Below are positions 9,651 through 23,000 of a stretch of 64,000 bases of DNA, one piece after another. A model generated the notes under the pieces. That model saw only the letters and a list, made by a program, of their open reading frames with translations. It was not told the origin of the DNA and made no database searches. Each line of letters starts with the position of its first letter. Position 1 is the stretch's first letter. Position numbers and translations under genes: made by a program. The stretch comes from Atriophallophorus winterbourni (lineage: Eukaryota > Platyhelminthes > Trematoda > Plagiorchiida > Microphallidae), in NCBI GenBank assembly GCA_013407085.1, contig JACCGJ010018344.1:1-64000 (forward strand). The letters are read 5' to 3'.

Positions 9651-12600
9651 TTGTGTGAAACAAAATACATCGGTTTTTCATATGCATGTTGGTCATTCAA
9701 CACAGCGGTACGATCTTTATTTACGCTGCCTTCAAAATATATGCTAGTTTATCGCTCTTCCGTATACAATGTTTCATTAAAAATAGTCCTAAACATTTTG
9801 TCCGCTAACGGCAAACAGCTGAAACCATTGTGGATTATCGGTTTGGTGCATGCGAGCAACTCAATGCAAATAACAACTGTTGTTTAGTTTCTCCGAAAGA
9901 TTTAGGTATTTTTACATGGCCAATTAGAAACGGCTGGTTTAATTAATGTATTTTGAACAGCGAACTAAAAACGATATTTCAGTTTCAATTAATTTCTATA
10001 TACGTATCTAAGCACGATGTGCAAAATCAACGTTTTTTGCGAGTATTCTACAGTTCACTTTAGTAATAAGGTTAATAATTTAAAGTTGTATTAGATCATA
10101 TCTTTTGCAAAAATGTTTTTTTGCGCTTATAGCTTACAGTGTTGATAAAGCCAAACATTTTGCACCACATTACCGCTGCTTCAAACTCACCGAGGTGTAT
10201 CTTGCTGGCGCCACTTGATAAGGGTGAGCAATGTAAAACCTTTGAAGTAATGCAGATGCGACACATAAGAGCAACGAAATAGCTAATAATTTTATGTCAT
10301 GGTGATATGCTGTATAACATTTTATGTATACATCAATCTAACCATGACTTATTTTCAGATCTTTCATTTTTGATGCGATTTCAAAGATTCAAGTTTCACT
10401 CGGTTGACAGTAGATACGTAAGGCGAAAAACTAATGATTCAACGAAGAGAGGTCGGGTTGGATTGAATCTCTTAGATTAAATTCTTGTGCCACACATTCG
10501 ATTCTTCGAAAAGTTCGATTATCCAGCCCAATTTTAACGGTCTACGCCCTAGCAACTGAATGTTATATACAGTAATTGTAGGTTCGTAAAACATACAAAC
10601 TGAGTGGATACAGCAAGAAAATGTCAATTTCAATATTTTTAACAACAAATCAAAAAAATATGTAGCTAAAACTCGAAGCATACCAAATAAAAATATATAC
10701 TATATTGTCGACAATGTTTTAGCTTTTATTGGAAAATGATTTTTCATTTATTCCCACCAATTGAAAAATTCCTTTTGTCAAAAATTTCAGGAGATACATT
10801 TAATAGCTTTAAAACGTTTAGGAATGCATAAATTTTATTTATTCTAAAGAACTTAGGAAATCACGAACACAAACAAATTGTTTACATGAAATAAAATTTA
10901 AAAATTGTTTTGGAGTAAGCAGTTTTTGCTCCTATTCACCACATATGTGATCCAGTACTGTCTGGAACTCTTTTATCACAAAAATTTCACACTGTTAACT
11001 TGGAAACAGTAAACTTGGTGGCAATGGGAGAGTGTTACTTAGTGTGATTCAATAAAAACACGTCAAAATAGGATTGGCAGGTTAAATATTTGGTTGAATT
11101 TTCCATACACGGTGCCAGTATAATATTGACCTAAGGTGAAAAATTATTTAGTGTACTACCTAGTTCCGTGTGTAATTAGATTCATTTTGGGCATAGAATT
11201 TATATCACTTGAAATTCAGAGGTAGATGCAAAAATGTAGCATGACGACAAATTAGTTCAATACGCGGGAATTTCAGTTGGAGTTTTAAGAATCCAATCAA
11301 AGCATAACTTAACGCATTCAATTGTAAATGGTGACCGACGATAGACAATAGATTACCAGCATGTTCAGTATTCAAGTTATTTACCATTGCGCGAATGGAA
11401 CCATGGATAGGCCCTAGTCAAGTGTGTACCATCTGCTCGATAAACCCTAGAAAAATACAAAAATATAAAAACAGAAAGTTCAAGAAATTTCGTTTAATAT
11501 CTCGGTGGAATTATTTTATGTTCTAAGTTTATTGTTGGAAAGGTTGATTACTATTAACTTTGATATACATATAAACCGGAAGCCAATATTTCTAACGCAC
11601 TTTTGTAGTACATATAAATGAATATGTGAAATTTGGAAGTATTTTTATTCAGTCCATCTATTTTATCTAAAATTCCATTAATTTTCTGCGCTTCGAATCA
11701 CTTGAAGTTCAGTTATCTATTAAAGAATCTGAAGCTGACACCGATGAGTGTCGTGAATTAATCCAACAATTACTTTTTCGTCCCCATTCACTGAGGTGTT
11801 TCAAAGCAATTCTCTATGATTATACTTTGTGTTCTGGCTAAATCATTTAAAAAATTAACATTGCACTATTAAAAACGTGCTATCAACTTGAATATCCTTC
11901 ATTAACTCCTTCTCACTTAAACGGTTCGAAATGGAAGGTTATTTATAAAATTGGGCTTACTCAAAAGACCGCATTACATCATTTCAATTTTCACTAAGTA
12001 AATATCAATTTCAACACAGTGTGAAATGTCTATAATTTAAATCATCAAATCCAATTTTTCATTTATCCATTTTCCAATATTGATCGTAAATTCAACATGT
12101 CAGCTGAATATATATCAAACGACGGAAGCCATTCAGGATAGCGCAAATTTGTCAATTAATTATTTTTTGTTCATCAGCCAGACACACGAATGGGTTGCGA
12201 TAATTGAATAGCGTTACAACGGAATTAGCGAAGTGAGAAGCACTGAAATTTAAATACGGACGAGCTTTGTTGTCCAAGTACGAAATCAAAATGCAACGAA
12301 ATATTTTAAGGTAGCTTTGGTGCTGACAATTCTAGAACATATGATGGAATACATTCGCAATGGTTTTAAGGTTATCGTAATCTAAGGGGATTTGGGATCC
12401 AGTTTCCGAAAATGCTCTGAGGGCGTGCGTCTAATAAAGCTTCAGATAGTAAAGTTAAGTCCTGGCCATAAATGCATGGTCTGCACATGTCGTTAATGCT
12501 TTTACTGACAAGGTAAGTGTCAGAGGCGGGGTAATGGCAACCCAAAACCAATTTACTTCAGGCAGATGGACCTCGTAATTCCACTAAGCTACTTTACTCA

Positions 12601-13319
12601 AAACTACACTGCGTATGAAAAATACTTCAGAATTCAACCTCGAGGGAAACATTCAAAGCCAAAAACCAGTTAGACAGCTCGCAGTTGTACCATACATCAT
12701 CCTGACAACTCCCGTAACGGCATCATTGCCTAGCAATATCAAACTTGCTGCTCCTCTGGTCCCAATGCTGTGGTGAAGAGGGAACACTTGCTACATGGGC
12801 AATAGCTATTTCTTCATATTGAGCTGCCCTAGCGGATATATTCGGCAACTTTGGAGATGGAATTCGAACAAGCTTTCACAACCGCGCTCAACCTAACAAT
12901 TCGATGAGATTCAAACATTGATATCTAGTCATCGGTTAAAAGCTGTATACGCCGATTCGCTATTTCTGCCTATGGTCTAAAATGGCTCGAACGGACGATT
13001 GGTTATAAGTCAAAGCCTCTAAAATGAATAGTGTTCTGCACGATAAACGTCATCTTCTTCGAATATCCTGTGGATGCCAACAAATGAAAACTTACGTCTT
13101 CTTAGAAAGGGTAGGAATGATGTCGAGCATACTCTAAGAAATATGACTATCGGACTGAAAATAGCATCGGCATAGAAATAGCTGTGGATAGGTTACGTTA
13201 TTTATGATGGGATCAAAGGAGCTATTGGTTCAAACAGACTTAAGTCAGCTCCCGTCAAGTCATTATATGGTAACCCGATTGCCCACAAAACTCATTTGAT
13301 GGAATAATGGGTCTGAAAT
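9651..13319. other. Long AT-rich non-coding region
   Basis: No frame over about 80 codons and none with a recognisable domain. Homopolymer A and T runs are frequent. 12.3-13.3 kb is less AT-rich and lies just upstream of a LINE RT fragment in the same orientation, so it may be the decayed 5' part of that LINE, but I could not identify endonuclease motifs. Confidence 0.45.
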
Positions 13320-14808
13320 TTCTTACCATCTATACTTCAGAGATATCAACGATTTACTGCATGTAGTTGAAACCGATGAGCTTTTAGCAACCATTGAACA
13401 CACAGATACTCCACCTATAATTAATGAGCTCAATAAAACGAGTAACCGCTTACCGAAAGAAAAGGAATCTTGGTGAAAATAAAATCCTTCCTCAGCTCAT
13501 CAATCACGGTAGAAAAGCATTAATACAGCAACTTCATCAATTGCTACTTCAGTACTGGCAGGAGGAGTGTGTTATACAAAAGATTCGAGACACCGAGGTC
13601 AACACGCTATTTAAGAATAAAGGTGATAGCAAATTTACACAAAAATGGAAGCATTTGGAAGATCGACGGTTTGGTAGTTAGAAAAAATGTCATGTATTGT
13701 CTCAGTATTATGGAAAACTATGCGTTAGGATAAATATCGTGAGAAGTCGCTCAATTAAGTTATACAAACAGGAGTTATGTTGGAATCAACAAGCATAAAT
13801 ATATCCAGTTTTTAACTGAAAATACTTTCACTAGATAGTTGTACAATGTCTGACAGTAAGAAGTTCCATAAGAAACAAACGCGCACCGAATAAAAGAACC
13901 CACGACAATTTTGGTGAGAATGTGAAATATCCAATGCCAATGTGTGAGTACGCGTGGTAGGGCTTGGAGCCGAGGCGAAATAGACGCCACAGAGGATACA
14001 TATTTGAGTTCATTATTTTATAAGTGAGGATTATATCCAATCAAAGCCGTTTGCGAACCAGTGTATCCAAATTAAGATGCACGAGTCGATCCTCATATGG
14101 GAGGTTGCGAAGACAGATAACCATTTTATTTGGGCGGTGATAAATTCTCTCGATCATCCTGATATCCTTTTGTACCCAAGGGGCTTAGGCTTGCACTAAG
14201 TAATCAAACATTGGGCTAATGTATGTATTTATGAACAACAGAAATGTTTCACGGGAAAAAAGTCAAAATATGCGTCGAAGCATACCTAGCATGCGACTAG
14301 CTCAGTTGTACACGGCTTCGCATTATACGCTATTCTTCAGACCGGGATCCTTTTCTTTGGTCGTCCATTCCAGTTGATGCGATCCAAGGTTGTAGAAGAG
14401 TGGGAAATGTTTTACCTATTTGCAACATTTTTCACTTTCTGAAGTTGCATGGAAGTTGGTGCGCTCTGACCAAATGCGTAATTGTATTGCAGCGAAAGCC
14501 GGATCACCCACACGAAAAACGAACGAAAGCTAAATACTTTCCATTAAGAAATATCTTTCACATTTGGAAAATATCGTGCATGGACAAAGTAACAAATGTA
14601 GAATCGCTTTTTAAAGCTGGTCTTCAGTACATGTTCACCCTAATGCGTCATCGCCACCTACGCTGGATGAGACATGTAGAATTACAAAAATGGTTGTATT
14701 CCAGAAGATCTATGGTAAATTGAAATCTGTAATTCGACATTTGGGTAGCCGTATTTACGGTTCAAAGACTTTAGTCAAAGACACAAGGGCTCTAGACCTC
14801 GACTTTAC
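13320..14808 (+). mobile_element. Non-LTR retrotransposon (RTE-like) relic split by an antisense LINE
   Basis: 13,330-13,680 reads TDTPPIINELNK...ILPQLINHGRKALIQQLHQL...VNTLFKNKGDSKF, the N-terminal RT segment with the typical LHELL and KKGD patterns. 14,580-14,720 reads DKVTNVESLFKAG and LMRHRHLRWMRHV, the C-terminal RLRWLGHV motif, then LVKDTRALDLDFTT to 14,808. The middle (RT core) is replaced by a minus-strand LINE at about 13,700-14,400. The 3' side is cut by another LINE tail at 14,813. Confidence 0.65.
13700..14400 (-). mobile_element. CR1-like LINE C-terminal fragment, nested
   Basis: Minus strand reads RMLGMLRRIF, APWVQKDIRMIERIYHRPNK (about 14,110-14,190), LPYEDRLVHLNL and LDIILTYKIMN (about 14,010-14,045), then a decayed C-terminus. 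This is the region after the RT domain of the same CR1-like family seen at 3.3, 8.5 and 42.3 kb. Stops are present. Confidence 0.7.
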
Positions 14809-14810
14809 GA

Positions 14811-15520
14811 CTAAGAAGAAGAAGAAGGCTTTATTCGTTAATACAAATTTTCAGCGAATCAAATTAATTTAACCACACAAGTTTTTAATGCGAATAATGA
14901 ATATGACAGAAGAGTTAAAGTTTAATTGGAAAATTTGAGATAGTCAGTCACATTCAATTCCAAAAAAGCTTTGATTTCGTCTACATCGGTATTAAGCGTT
15001 GTGATGGAGGTTGACGAATTGTAAAAATCCACATACACAAGTTTTCTTTTCCATTTTTCTGACCGGCGCAGCAAATACCCATTTTTTAAAAATTGCACAG
15101 CATTTTAAGCGTGCGGGGCATCTAACGTCCTTCGATTACATAGAAATATGTTAAAAAGTTTAAAAAAACAAAAGGGTTCCATGTTGATTTCAAAAAAATA
15201 ATAATGCGTAGAAAAATTTATTTGAGCACGGCCGATTCAAAGGCCCCGCTCAAAATTTTTTGTTATGACTAGGGAATACCGCTCATTTTAGAGGCACTGT
15301 GTAATGCGTCATATTGAAGCAAATATCACCTAGATAACGTACAAATGCTGCCAATCGGACGAGTACCGCCTATCGCTTTGAGCACTGTACGAGATTTCCC
15401 TCTCGAATAGGACTGTTTATTCAGTTGAAACTCTCCGGAACCTGAAATCACCATGCGATTGCAATGCACATCCAAGGTGGACATCGGCCGGAGGAGACAG
15501 AGTAAAACAATTGCTATCAA
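14811..15520 (-). mobile_element. LINE type A 3' fragment, minus strand
   Basis: AAGAAGAAGAAGG then CTTTATTCG at 14,813-14,835 is the inverted (TTC)n-tailed end. 15,230-15,255 shares CACGGCCGATTCAAAGGCCCCG with 8.26 kb, and 15,326-15,520 is open on the minus strand. The upstream limit is uncertain. Confidence 0.55.
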
Positions 15521-16680
15521 CTAAAACATAAGGGAGGGCCTCATGTACATTAAATATTTTAGACTATAAAACAAGTTTTCTAATATGAGTCCAATAAATG
15601 CTTAAAATTAATATGTTTTAACGAAGGAGTTTGCACACGTTTAACGAATAGTTAATCTTCGTAAAATAGAGTAGCAAATTTGGATAACCATTTTGGAATG
15701 GAATTAAATTATAGAAACCTTATTTGCAGTGAATGAATTATTTCGTTGAAGGCTCGGTTACATAATGTTTCTGGAATTAAAGAAAGAATTCAGGTGAAGT
15801 CGTAGAACATTGACAAATATCACTTGAAGTATGAGTGTGGCTGTAAGGCTGAAAAAATTTACTTTTATTTCCCGCGGTATCCAAAATGTAGTCGGTTATC
15901 CTTGCCGACAGCAAATCAAAAATAATATTTTGTGATTTTTAAACAATTCAATTTTTTTAAACATTTAGTAATGATCTGGAAAGTGTCAGTTAGTTACACG
16001 CGATATTCCTTGTTAGGACATCTTCGAAATTAACGCTGTGTCGATCAATTTGCTTGATTATTATAAAAGCCACTAAGCGTTAATTAATACTTTGATTCCA
16101 ACTATGCATCTGAATTAACTTTAAAGCTGGCCATTGAAATTAATCATAATCTTAGTTTTTGCGTGAATAATTTTCCTATGCATATTATCACCTAATTATC
16201 AAATCCGGTGAAATTTAATTTACGGGATCCTCAACGTGGTTCTTTGGAAAATTAGACTTAAAAAATGTTGGCAATCTTTTTCGTACAAGACGAAATGCAC
16301 TATTGACGTGAGTTTCCACAAGTAATTTCAATTTATTGAGTAGTAAAAGCTGTAAATTAACACTGAATAAAAGCATTTTTGAAACAAAGGTTTTGAACTT
16401 TCTAAGAACAGTGCAGAAGATCAGCATTTTGCATCTTAGGGTGTGGGTGGAAAAGCCTTATACAGCTTCAGATACAGATACTTTAACCAACTTCATCAGA
16501 GTCACCGCACGGTGACAGCTAATACGAGAAACTGGAATTTGTAGTATCGATGAGTGGCTGACTTAGGGTATTCGAATAAATGTTTTAATGGGTGAGTTGG
16601 AGTACATAGTGTTTTGAACGTAAGTATCGCATCACTCCACAGACTTCTTTGAAGAGGGTTGGAGAGGCTCCTCTTCTGCA
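15521..16680. other. AT-rich non-coding stretch
   Basis: Only short frames on either strand; no domain, exon or repeat recognised. Confidence 0.5.
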
Positions 16681-17060
16681 TTCGTTACTCGCACCTTAGT
16701 TTCTGGAAAACACTTACGAGTTCGGTTGCACAATAGTATATATTTTAAACATTAGTATATCCTTTTTAACCAGGGAGTCCAAGCTTGCGATGCACGCTCC
16801 ATGGTTGGAATTAACTAGGCTTTTATAATGGTGGGCAAAGTTCAAAGCGAAATGATTTTGAAAATCGGTCGCAGCATACGAAGTACCCCGGAAGCACGCT
16901 TGAAGATGGCCTCACAATACATGCTGTTCTTTAGGCTGCTGTATATTCAGACTCCAAGAACCTTTTCCGACTCGGTCAAGCTCAAAATTTTCTGCTGAAA
17001 GTAATGCTGTTATTAAAATGGCTTATTAATTTGCAGCACCTAGCATTTTTGAATATTGAA
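16680..17060 (-). mobile_element. CR1-like LINE C-terminal relic
   Basis: The minus strand reads IPTMERASQAWTPWL (about 16,765-16,815), near-identical to PTMEHASQAWTPWL at 8.5 kb, with flanking sequence such as CGAAATGATTTT and GTCCAAGCTTG shared with that copy. Frameshifts are present. Confidence 0.65.
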
Positions 17061-18800
17061 TGGTAACTTATTTATTATCGCCCATTCATGGAGTGCATCT
17101 TAATTACTTTGCAGCTGTACACAGTCCACAGTCTATTTGCTCTGCGTCCAAATGTTAATCTCTTCAGTCTGGCATGAGAATAGTCATAGGATGTGTTCAA
17201 TGAAGAAATTCTTTGACATTGCTTCTGCAATTGCCCCATACGGGTTCTCGCCGTGGAGCTGTATTATGCGTATTTTCGGTCAATGTTGTTAGTTTCTCTC
17301 ACAGATGCTGCATTTATCCAGAAATCGGTAGCTCGTTATGAACGTAAGGCAGTTTCTGCTGATTCGTGGTCTTTTGTTCTGACTCAATCCTAATGTGCAC
17401 CTGAATGCTCTTGTGCACAGTTCATATACATGTCCGATTAGTAAAAGCAATGGGAGGCGTTCAATTGTAATTCGTGATGATGGCACTGGGCCTCAACGCT
17501 TCGATTATTTTTAAATCACCATACAGTTAAGGGTGTCTGTATCAACGATGCTGTAACAAAACGACTTGCGTGCTAAAGGAGAAACATTAATTTGGAAAAA
17601 TGATAGCCGAAAAGCATAATTAGCGGGGAAAAACCTGTATGTTTCTTCTTATGATAACGGGTGTCCTGCCTTGTTACGGCATTTTCCTTAACACATTTGA
17701 TATGTGAACAGATATTTTGGAGGCAGCATTTAACCAAGCAGGAGCTTCGTTTCCATTTTTGAGTCTTATAACATAGCTGCACAAATGTGGGTCAAATAAC
17801 ATAATTCAATCGGAAATGAAATGGAAAATATATGGGACAGATCGATTAGTCATTGCCATGAAACTGAAATTTGAAGGAAATCGTTCAGAGCAGATTTTTG
17901 GCAATGTTTCGCCTCTGACATAGAAGCTTCGTCACACCACGGCTGATTGTCAGAAGAGCGAACGTAATGAAATATCACTCTATCCACCACCTCAATCGAA
18001 CAACGTCAACAGCAGGGATTTTCGCCACACGGGCATTCCATTGAAATTTTCCGTAAAAAATCTCCTGACTTGGTTGAACGAGCATGGACAGTTCACAAAT
18101 CAACACTGAGCGCACAAACGAAAAACATTTGGACTGAAGACAGAATTTTGGCGTGACTTGATCGATCGATATGGCGATTCAAACTTCTGTGGATGAAACG
18201 GTTAAATAAACAAACGCTGATTCCGGGACCTCGTGGTGATACACATGATGCAGTAAACGATAGAACACTTCACATGCTGTTCATCTGTATAGACTTTTCC
18301 GGGAAATTGGAACTAAGAAATGTAGTTCTTCAACATATGCACGTCGATCAATGCCGAGATGCTCTTGATCCACACTACAAAATATTTAACGTTGAAATTT
18401 TTTGGAGTAGGCTCACAGTAACCCATTTTCAAATAAAATTCCGAAAATCAAGGTAAGCTTGTAAGAATTGCTGGAGATAGGGCCAACAATCTTAGAGTTT
18501 CACACCAACCAGGCAGCTATTAACATTTATCTTATGATGTCAGTCACTTAAATATTGAGCGTACAAAACCTACGACTTGGAAGGACACACTCACGCCAAT
18601 CTAATACAAGTTAAAAAGATCAAGGTCAGTTGATACTGTGACCCAAATAGGTAAGCGTAACTACTGTAATGAAATCTAAATAACTATTAGGTATAAGATG
18701 GATATGAGCTACTTACGTGAACATCAATGCTGAACTCTAGATTTCGGAGATCTCTGCTCAATCCACCTTATTGACCGCAACCAGACAATCTTGAGCAACG
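17061..18800. other. Unassigned sequence with short open frames
   Basis: Frames of 60-87 codons occur (for example 18,193-18,456 plus; 17,573-17,782 minus), but none shows a domain I recognise or convincing splice sites. Probably decayed repeats. Confidence 0.4.
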
Positions 18801-18804
18801 TCGA

Positions 18805-19075
18805 CCACTTCCGTACTAAGACGTTTGCCATACGGTGTAATATTGCGTTCCAACAATTCTGAAATTGTCTAGATTGATGCGGTGGCCCGTATCTAAAGCG
18901 TATTCTGCTAAGTCTAATTCACGAACAAGGGATTGATAAACGCTCGCATTTTGAGACCGTCTTTTAACACACTTTACTGGAAGTCTGACGCACGTAAACA
19001 ACAGAACAATCATTACCGTCGATTATGTAGATGCTATTCGCTACGCTCCATAAACATGTCTTATTCTCCAGGCGC
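18805..19075 (-). mobile_element. Penelope-like element GIY-YIG endonuclease relic
   Basis: Minus strand reads SIYIIDGNDCSVVYVRQTS (19,050 to about 18,990), matching the GIY...YVGQT start of the GIY-YIG endonuclease of Penelope-like elements, then in another frame VYQSLVRELDLAEYALDTGH, matching the following HxxxxGH region. The canonical glycine of GIY is changed (SIY) and a frameshift separates the parts, so it is inactive. No reverse transcriptase was recognised next to it. Confidence 0.6.
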
Positions 19076-19379
19076 ATAAGTGTCAAACGGATAGATTTTT
19101 ATTTCTCATGTCACACGTATTGATTCCTAGTTTATGATCCTACTTATCGATTTCAATGTGCCTTTAACTTACGGTATACAAAGTGTAGCCAACTAATTTT
19201 TCTCTGATTTCGCTGACAGGTATTTTACACTCATCTATTGGCGTTATGGTAAACGTTTTAGATAACTGTGGTTAATGAGCCGTTGGCTCGCTTCACGACG
19301 AGCCCGTTTTCATTCTAGTCATTCGCTGTACAGGTGTTCTATCTAATGGAGCGCGGTGCGTGTTTCCTGTAATGTCTAT

Positions 19380-19425
19380 GACCTGTGGTCTGACGAAGCT
19401 TCTGTGTCAACAGCGAAACGTTATC
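19380..19425 (+). mobile_element. Hammerhead-like motif, Penelope type
   Basis: CTGACGA (19,390-19,396), a possible stem GCT/AGC (398-400 with 412-414) and GAAA (19,415-19,418) occur in hammerhead order, about 0.3 kb from the GIY-YIG fragment but on the other strand. Stem I is not convincing. Treated as a relic. Confidence 0.4.
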
Positions 19426-19814
19426 CCGAACTTGCTCTAGCCGATTGCACTCAAATCTCTTTGCAGCATAAATTGAAAGGGCTTCTCGAACGACATTTAT
19501 CATGGCGTTGTAAAATGATATCTCCTCGTGATCTACAAGATTCAAGTTTTATGGCGAAAATAAAAAATAACCTCAAAATCCTCAGCATATACTTATAAAA
19601 TTATGAAAACTTTAATTCGATCAAGAAGTTCATAAGGATGAGAGAAATTGCTTTCAAAAATGAATTAAGGTGGATAATCTTATAAAAAATATTTATTTGG
19701 CTAATTTTTTAAGTGCGTGTGCCTAACGGAAACACAGATGGTTTTCAGTAAACTGAGGTCAACGTCGTGTTAATCAACCTAAACTATATAATGTATTCTG
19801 GTGCTAGTCTTCTC

Positions 19815-20010
19815 CACACTTACTATCCACAGCCGGTTTCTGGCTGTCTGTCGTCTTCAGCTGGAGACCCTAAAAATGTGGTTTACCCAGTCTTACAACA
19901 GTGAAAAAGTAGTAAACAAATTTATCCTTGGATGTCACTTGTAAATAAGGAGAGTAATACTAACCACGATGTTCAAATGCTCAATCGCAGAGTCAGGTGC
20001 TCACAACGCC
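19815..20010 (-). mobile_element. Family-2 hammerhead element relic
   Basis: On the minus strand CTGAAGACGACAGACAGCCA then GAAACCGG mirrors the family-2 ribozyme region (19,825-19,866), with a base change in the CTGANGA core. Further on, AACCACGATGTTCAAA (about 19,965) matches the other family-2 copies in order and spacing. Confidence 0.55.
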
Positions 20011-23000
20011 TATAAAAACTGCCAGCTTTTGTTTGATAGTTGGTACACGCTGTCATTACACAATTTTTAATCTTTAAAATTTGTATAGTAAACAGATACG
20101 GACTGAGTAAAATTTCCGATTATCTTTTATGTGGATGATAAATATTTGAAGTGAAGGTTTAGGTCTGTGGGTCAGGAGACTGAAACCAATTTTAAATAAT
20201 TGGCTAATTGGGTGGGACGCCATGTGCAATATTCTACAAGAAAGTATTAGGTCAACTGGAAGGCGTCTGGGTTTGAAGTTACTTAATTCTAATCTAAACA
20301 GTCGGAATGTTTATACAATCCCGTAACTATTTTTGTTGTCGTATGGCAAATCATCTCGTTTACGTCATGTTGTTTTCCCTTTGTTTAAGCATGCGCCGTA
20401 TAGTCCACGTGTAAGAACGCGTATTTATTTGGGGAAAATTTCGAAAATCCGTCAGATTAGACCTAGTAAACTGCATGAACGCTTTGCATCGTAGAGTTTT
20501 ATCGAACTGCCGCACACAGTCACCGAGATTATTTAAAGTGTCCGACTGTCGAGTGCATAAAAATGAACAGAATGTTACATCCTGCAACATTTTGCGGGTT
20601 TTGTGGCTATTAACGGTGCAGCTTATTAAAGTGTGTTTGTAAACAAAGCATTTTTACACAGAGTTTATAATCATCCAAAGGTTCATGTCGTCAGTAATAA
20701 AAAAGTTGTCCTCGTGGCCGGATACATTTCTCAGTCCATTCTGATCTCCATCTTGCTTTCGGACAGATAACTCAGAACGAAGAAAGCACACTTCAAATGA
20801 TACCACCATCCTAAAGTGTCAAAAGGTGTATTGGTGATCAATACATTCGACATATTTAGATACATCAAAGTACACACAAGCAAGCAAATTCCTTCATCTA
20901 ATCATGAATATGTTTCCTGAATTCATCTCGTGACTCAGAGCAAATTTTATGGCTGTCGAGTTGCTTGATCACGCTTATGCGTACCAATTGTTTTATTGCT
21001 TAAAATATACAACAGATAGAAGCATCACGGTGTAATGTTTGTAAATATTGGATGGACTGCCATTTAGTGATTGTTCAAATCAATCACAAGCAGCTGCAGT
21101 TCACATGACCTCAGAATTACCGACATTATTACGCTTTTTCTGAAGATTTATTTACGTTTAGCCTAAATAAATGCAGCTACACAATTTTAAGTTTCATGTC
21201 AACATCAAGCAAGCTTTTCACTTCTTTTGAGTTTAGCACAGTTGTTGGCACTGACTTGCCGTTTGGACAAAAGAATTGCGCATAAATTTTTCCAAGTCTT
21301 CGGGTGTGCTTCTGGCGGTATCTGCCAAACCATCTACTTTCTGAGTAGAAAACCTCCCAGTTTAACCATTTCAGCATTATTTACGATCTGAGTGTGTGAC
21401 ATAGGTTGTCTCTGATCAGTTTCTATGAATAACCTCATTGATCTTTGTGAGCAAATCACGCCAAATTGATTGAAATTCAAAAAAACTATCTTCAGGATAC
21501 GCTGGTTTGTTTGATCCTATGTGCATTCCATGGCGCCGTTCACGTATTATTCACAGTTGAGCGCAGCTCCGAAGTTTGAAGCACAAACTTTCAACTTTTA
21601 GCTTCGGCATATAAGCTGAATTTATTTGTGTCTTCAAGTAATGGTTTGTTAAGAGGCTGAAACAGTGAGAAAATGGATGTGTAAGTTCGAGATGACTCCC
21701 CAAGAAAATGAGTGCAACGCGCAGGCAAAGTTGATCAAACTTTCCGACAAATTATACAAGAATTGATGCATTATCAACGCTGCTTATGACAAAATTACAA
21801 AACGAAGTGATCTTTGGATCCTAGAGAACTATGAGAATACAATGATACCACTTGCACTTAATTAGGGTTTTAAAACCAAATCTAGAAAAAAACGATTTCT
21901 CCAGGACTTTTAAACAAATGATTTTATGTAGGTGGTTTGCCAAGGGAATGAGTTCAACGATCTCACAGAAATTTACGCTTAAGTAATTGTCGAGTGTGCT
22001 ATGATTTGCTCTGAAGCTGCGACAGATTACAATAATCTATTATGAGTAACTGATTTCCGCACAACTTTCCCGTATTATTTCTAGCGAATGTGAGATGTGT
22101 GCATAAGATAAACAGGATTAGTTGTGAATTACACCGATAATGGAAATCTTTCTCAAATTCAGACATAAATGTGTCCACATGATAATATCTATCTCGAATT
22201 TTGTGTCAAGATCAGCTGTACCATTGAGACGATGGCGGCAATACACCTGTTCCTAAGCAGTCTCCTAAAACAGGAGCATGTTCGGGATCGACAAACACAC
22301 TTATTCACCCGTGGGTGCGATATTGGTAATGTCAGCAGAAAACGTTTTGCTCAATGAGTGAATTAAGCCATATTTTCATAATTGTTGTGAAGATGTGAAA
22401 CGCTGATGTTGTCCACCAAGACTCGGATCAACCTCGTGTTTTCCTATAGCATTTTGAAGTTGAGCCTTGAATACCTTCGCATGGCAGTAATTCAGCTTGT
22501 GTTCCAGAAGATACCTTTTGAAAGTTTTTGTCTGTCAGCACTCATTGTATGTCTGTTATATATTCACCAACTAGTTTTTGAGCAATCTATCCTGGCGCTG
22601 GTCAGAAATGTGATTTCTTAAAGATATGATAAATTATCTTAACAATTTAATGTTTCAGGCATTCTGAATGTAACCAAATAGACTCTAAAGGTGCTGGTGT
22701 TTACCAAACTTCAGCGTTCTGATATCCACAGAAGCCCTTATATGGATTAGACTACGTTTATTAATTTTCCCATAGACATTTTAATATCCGCGGCATAATC
22801 GGATGTTACAAATATTCTGAGACCTCATTACTTCAAGCTAATTCCGCATAAAACCATGCGATTCAATTTAGACAACACTTTGATTGACTATGTTCAGTAA
22901 AACTCGCTTTTTCAAGGTATGCAGACGATGATCATACTGTTCCTACGACATGCAAGCCACTCGAAAGCATTCGTGAGTTGCCTGTGTGATAGTACTGCAT

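Noticed and set aside
18193..18456. 87-codon plus frame as a gene
   Set aside because: No recognisable domain, no splice signals in phase, and surrounding sequence looks like decayed repeats.
20110..20150. FYVDD on the plus strand as a Penelope-like reverse-transcriptase motif
   Set aside because: Five residues followed soon by a stop and no flanking RT blocks; too little to support.
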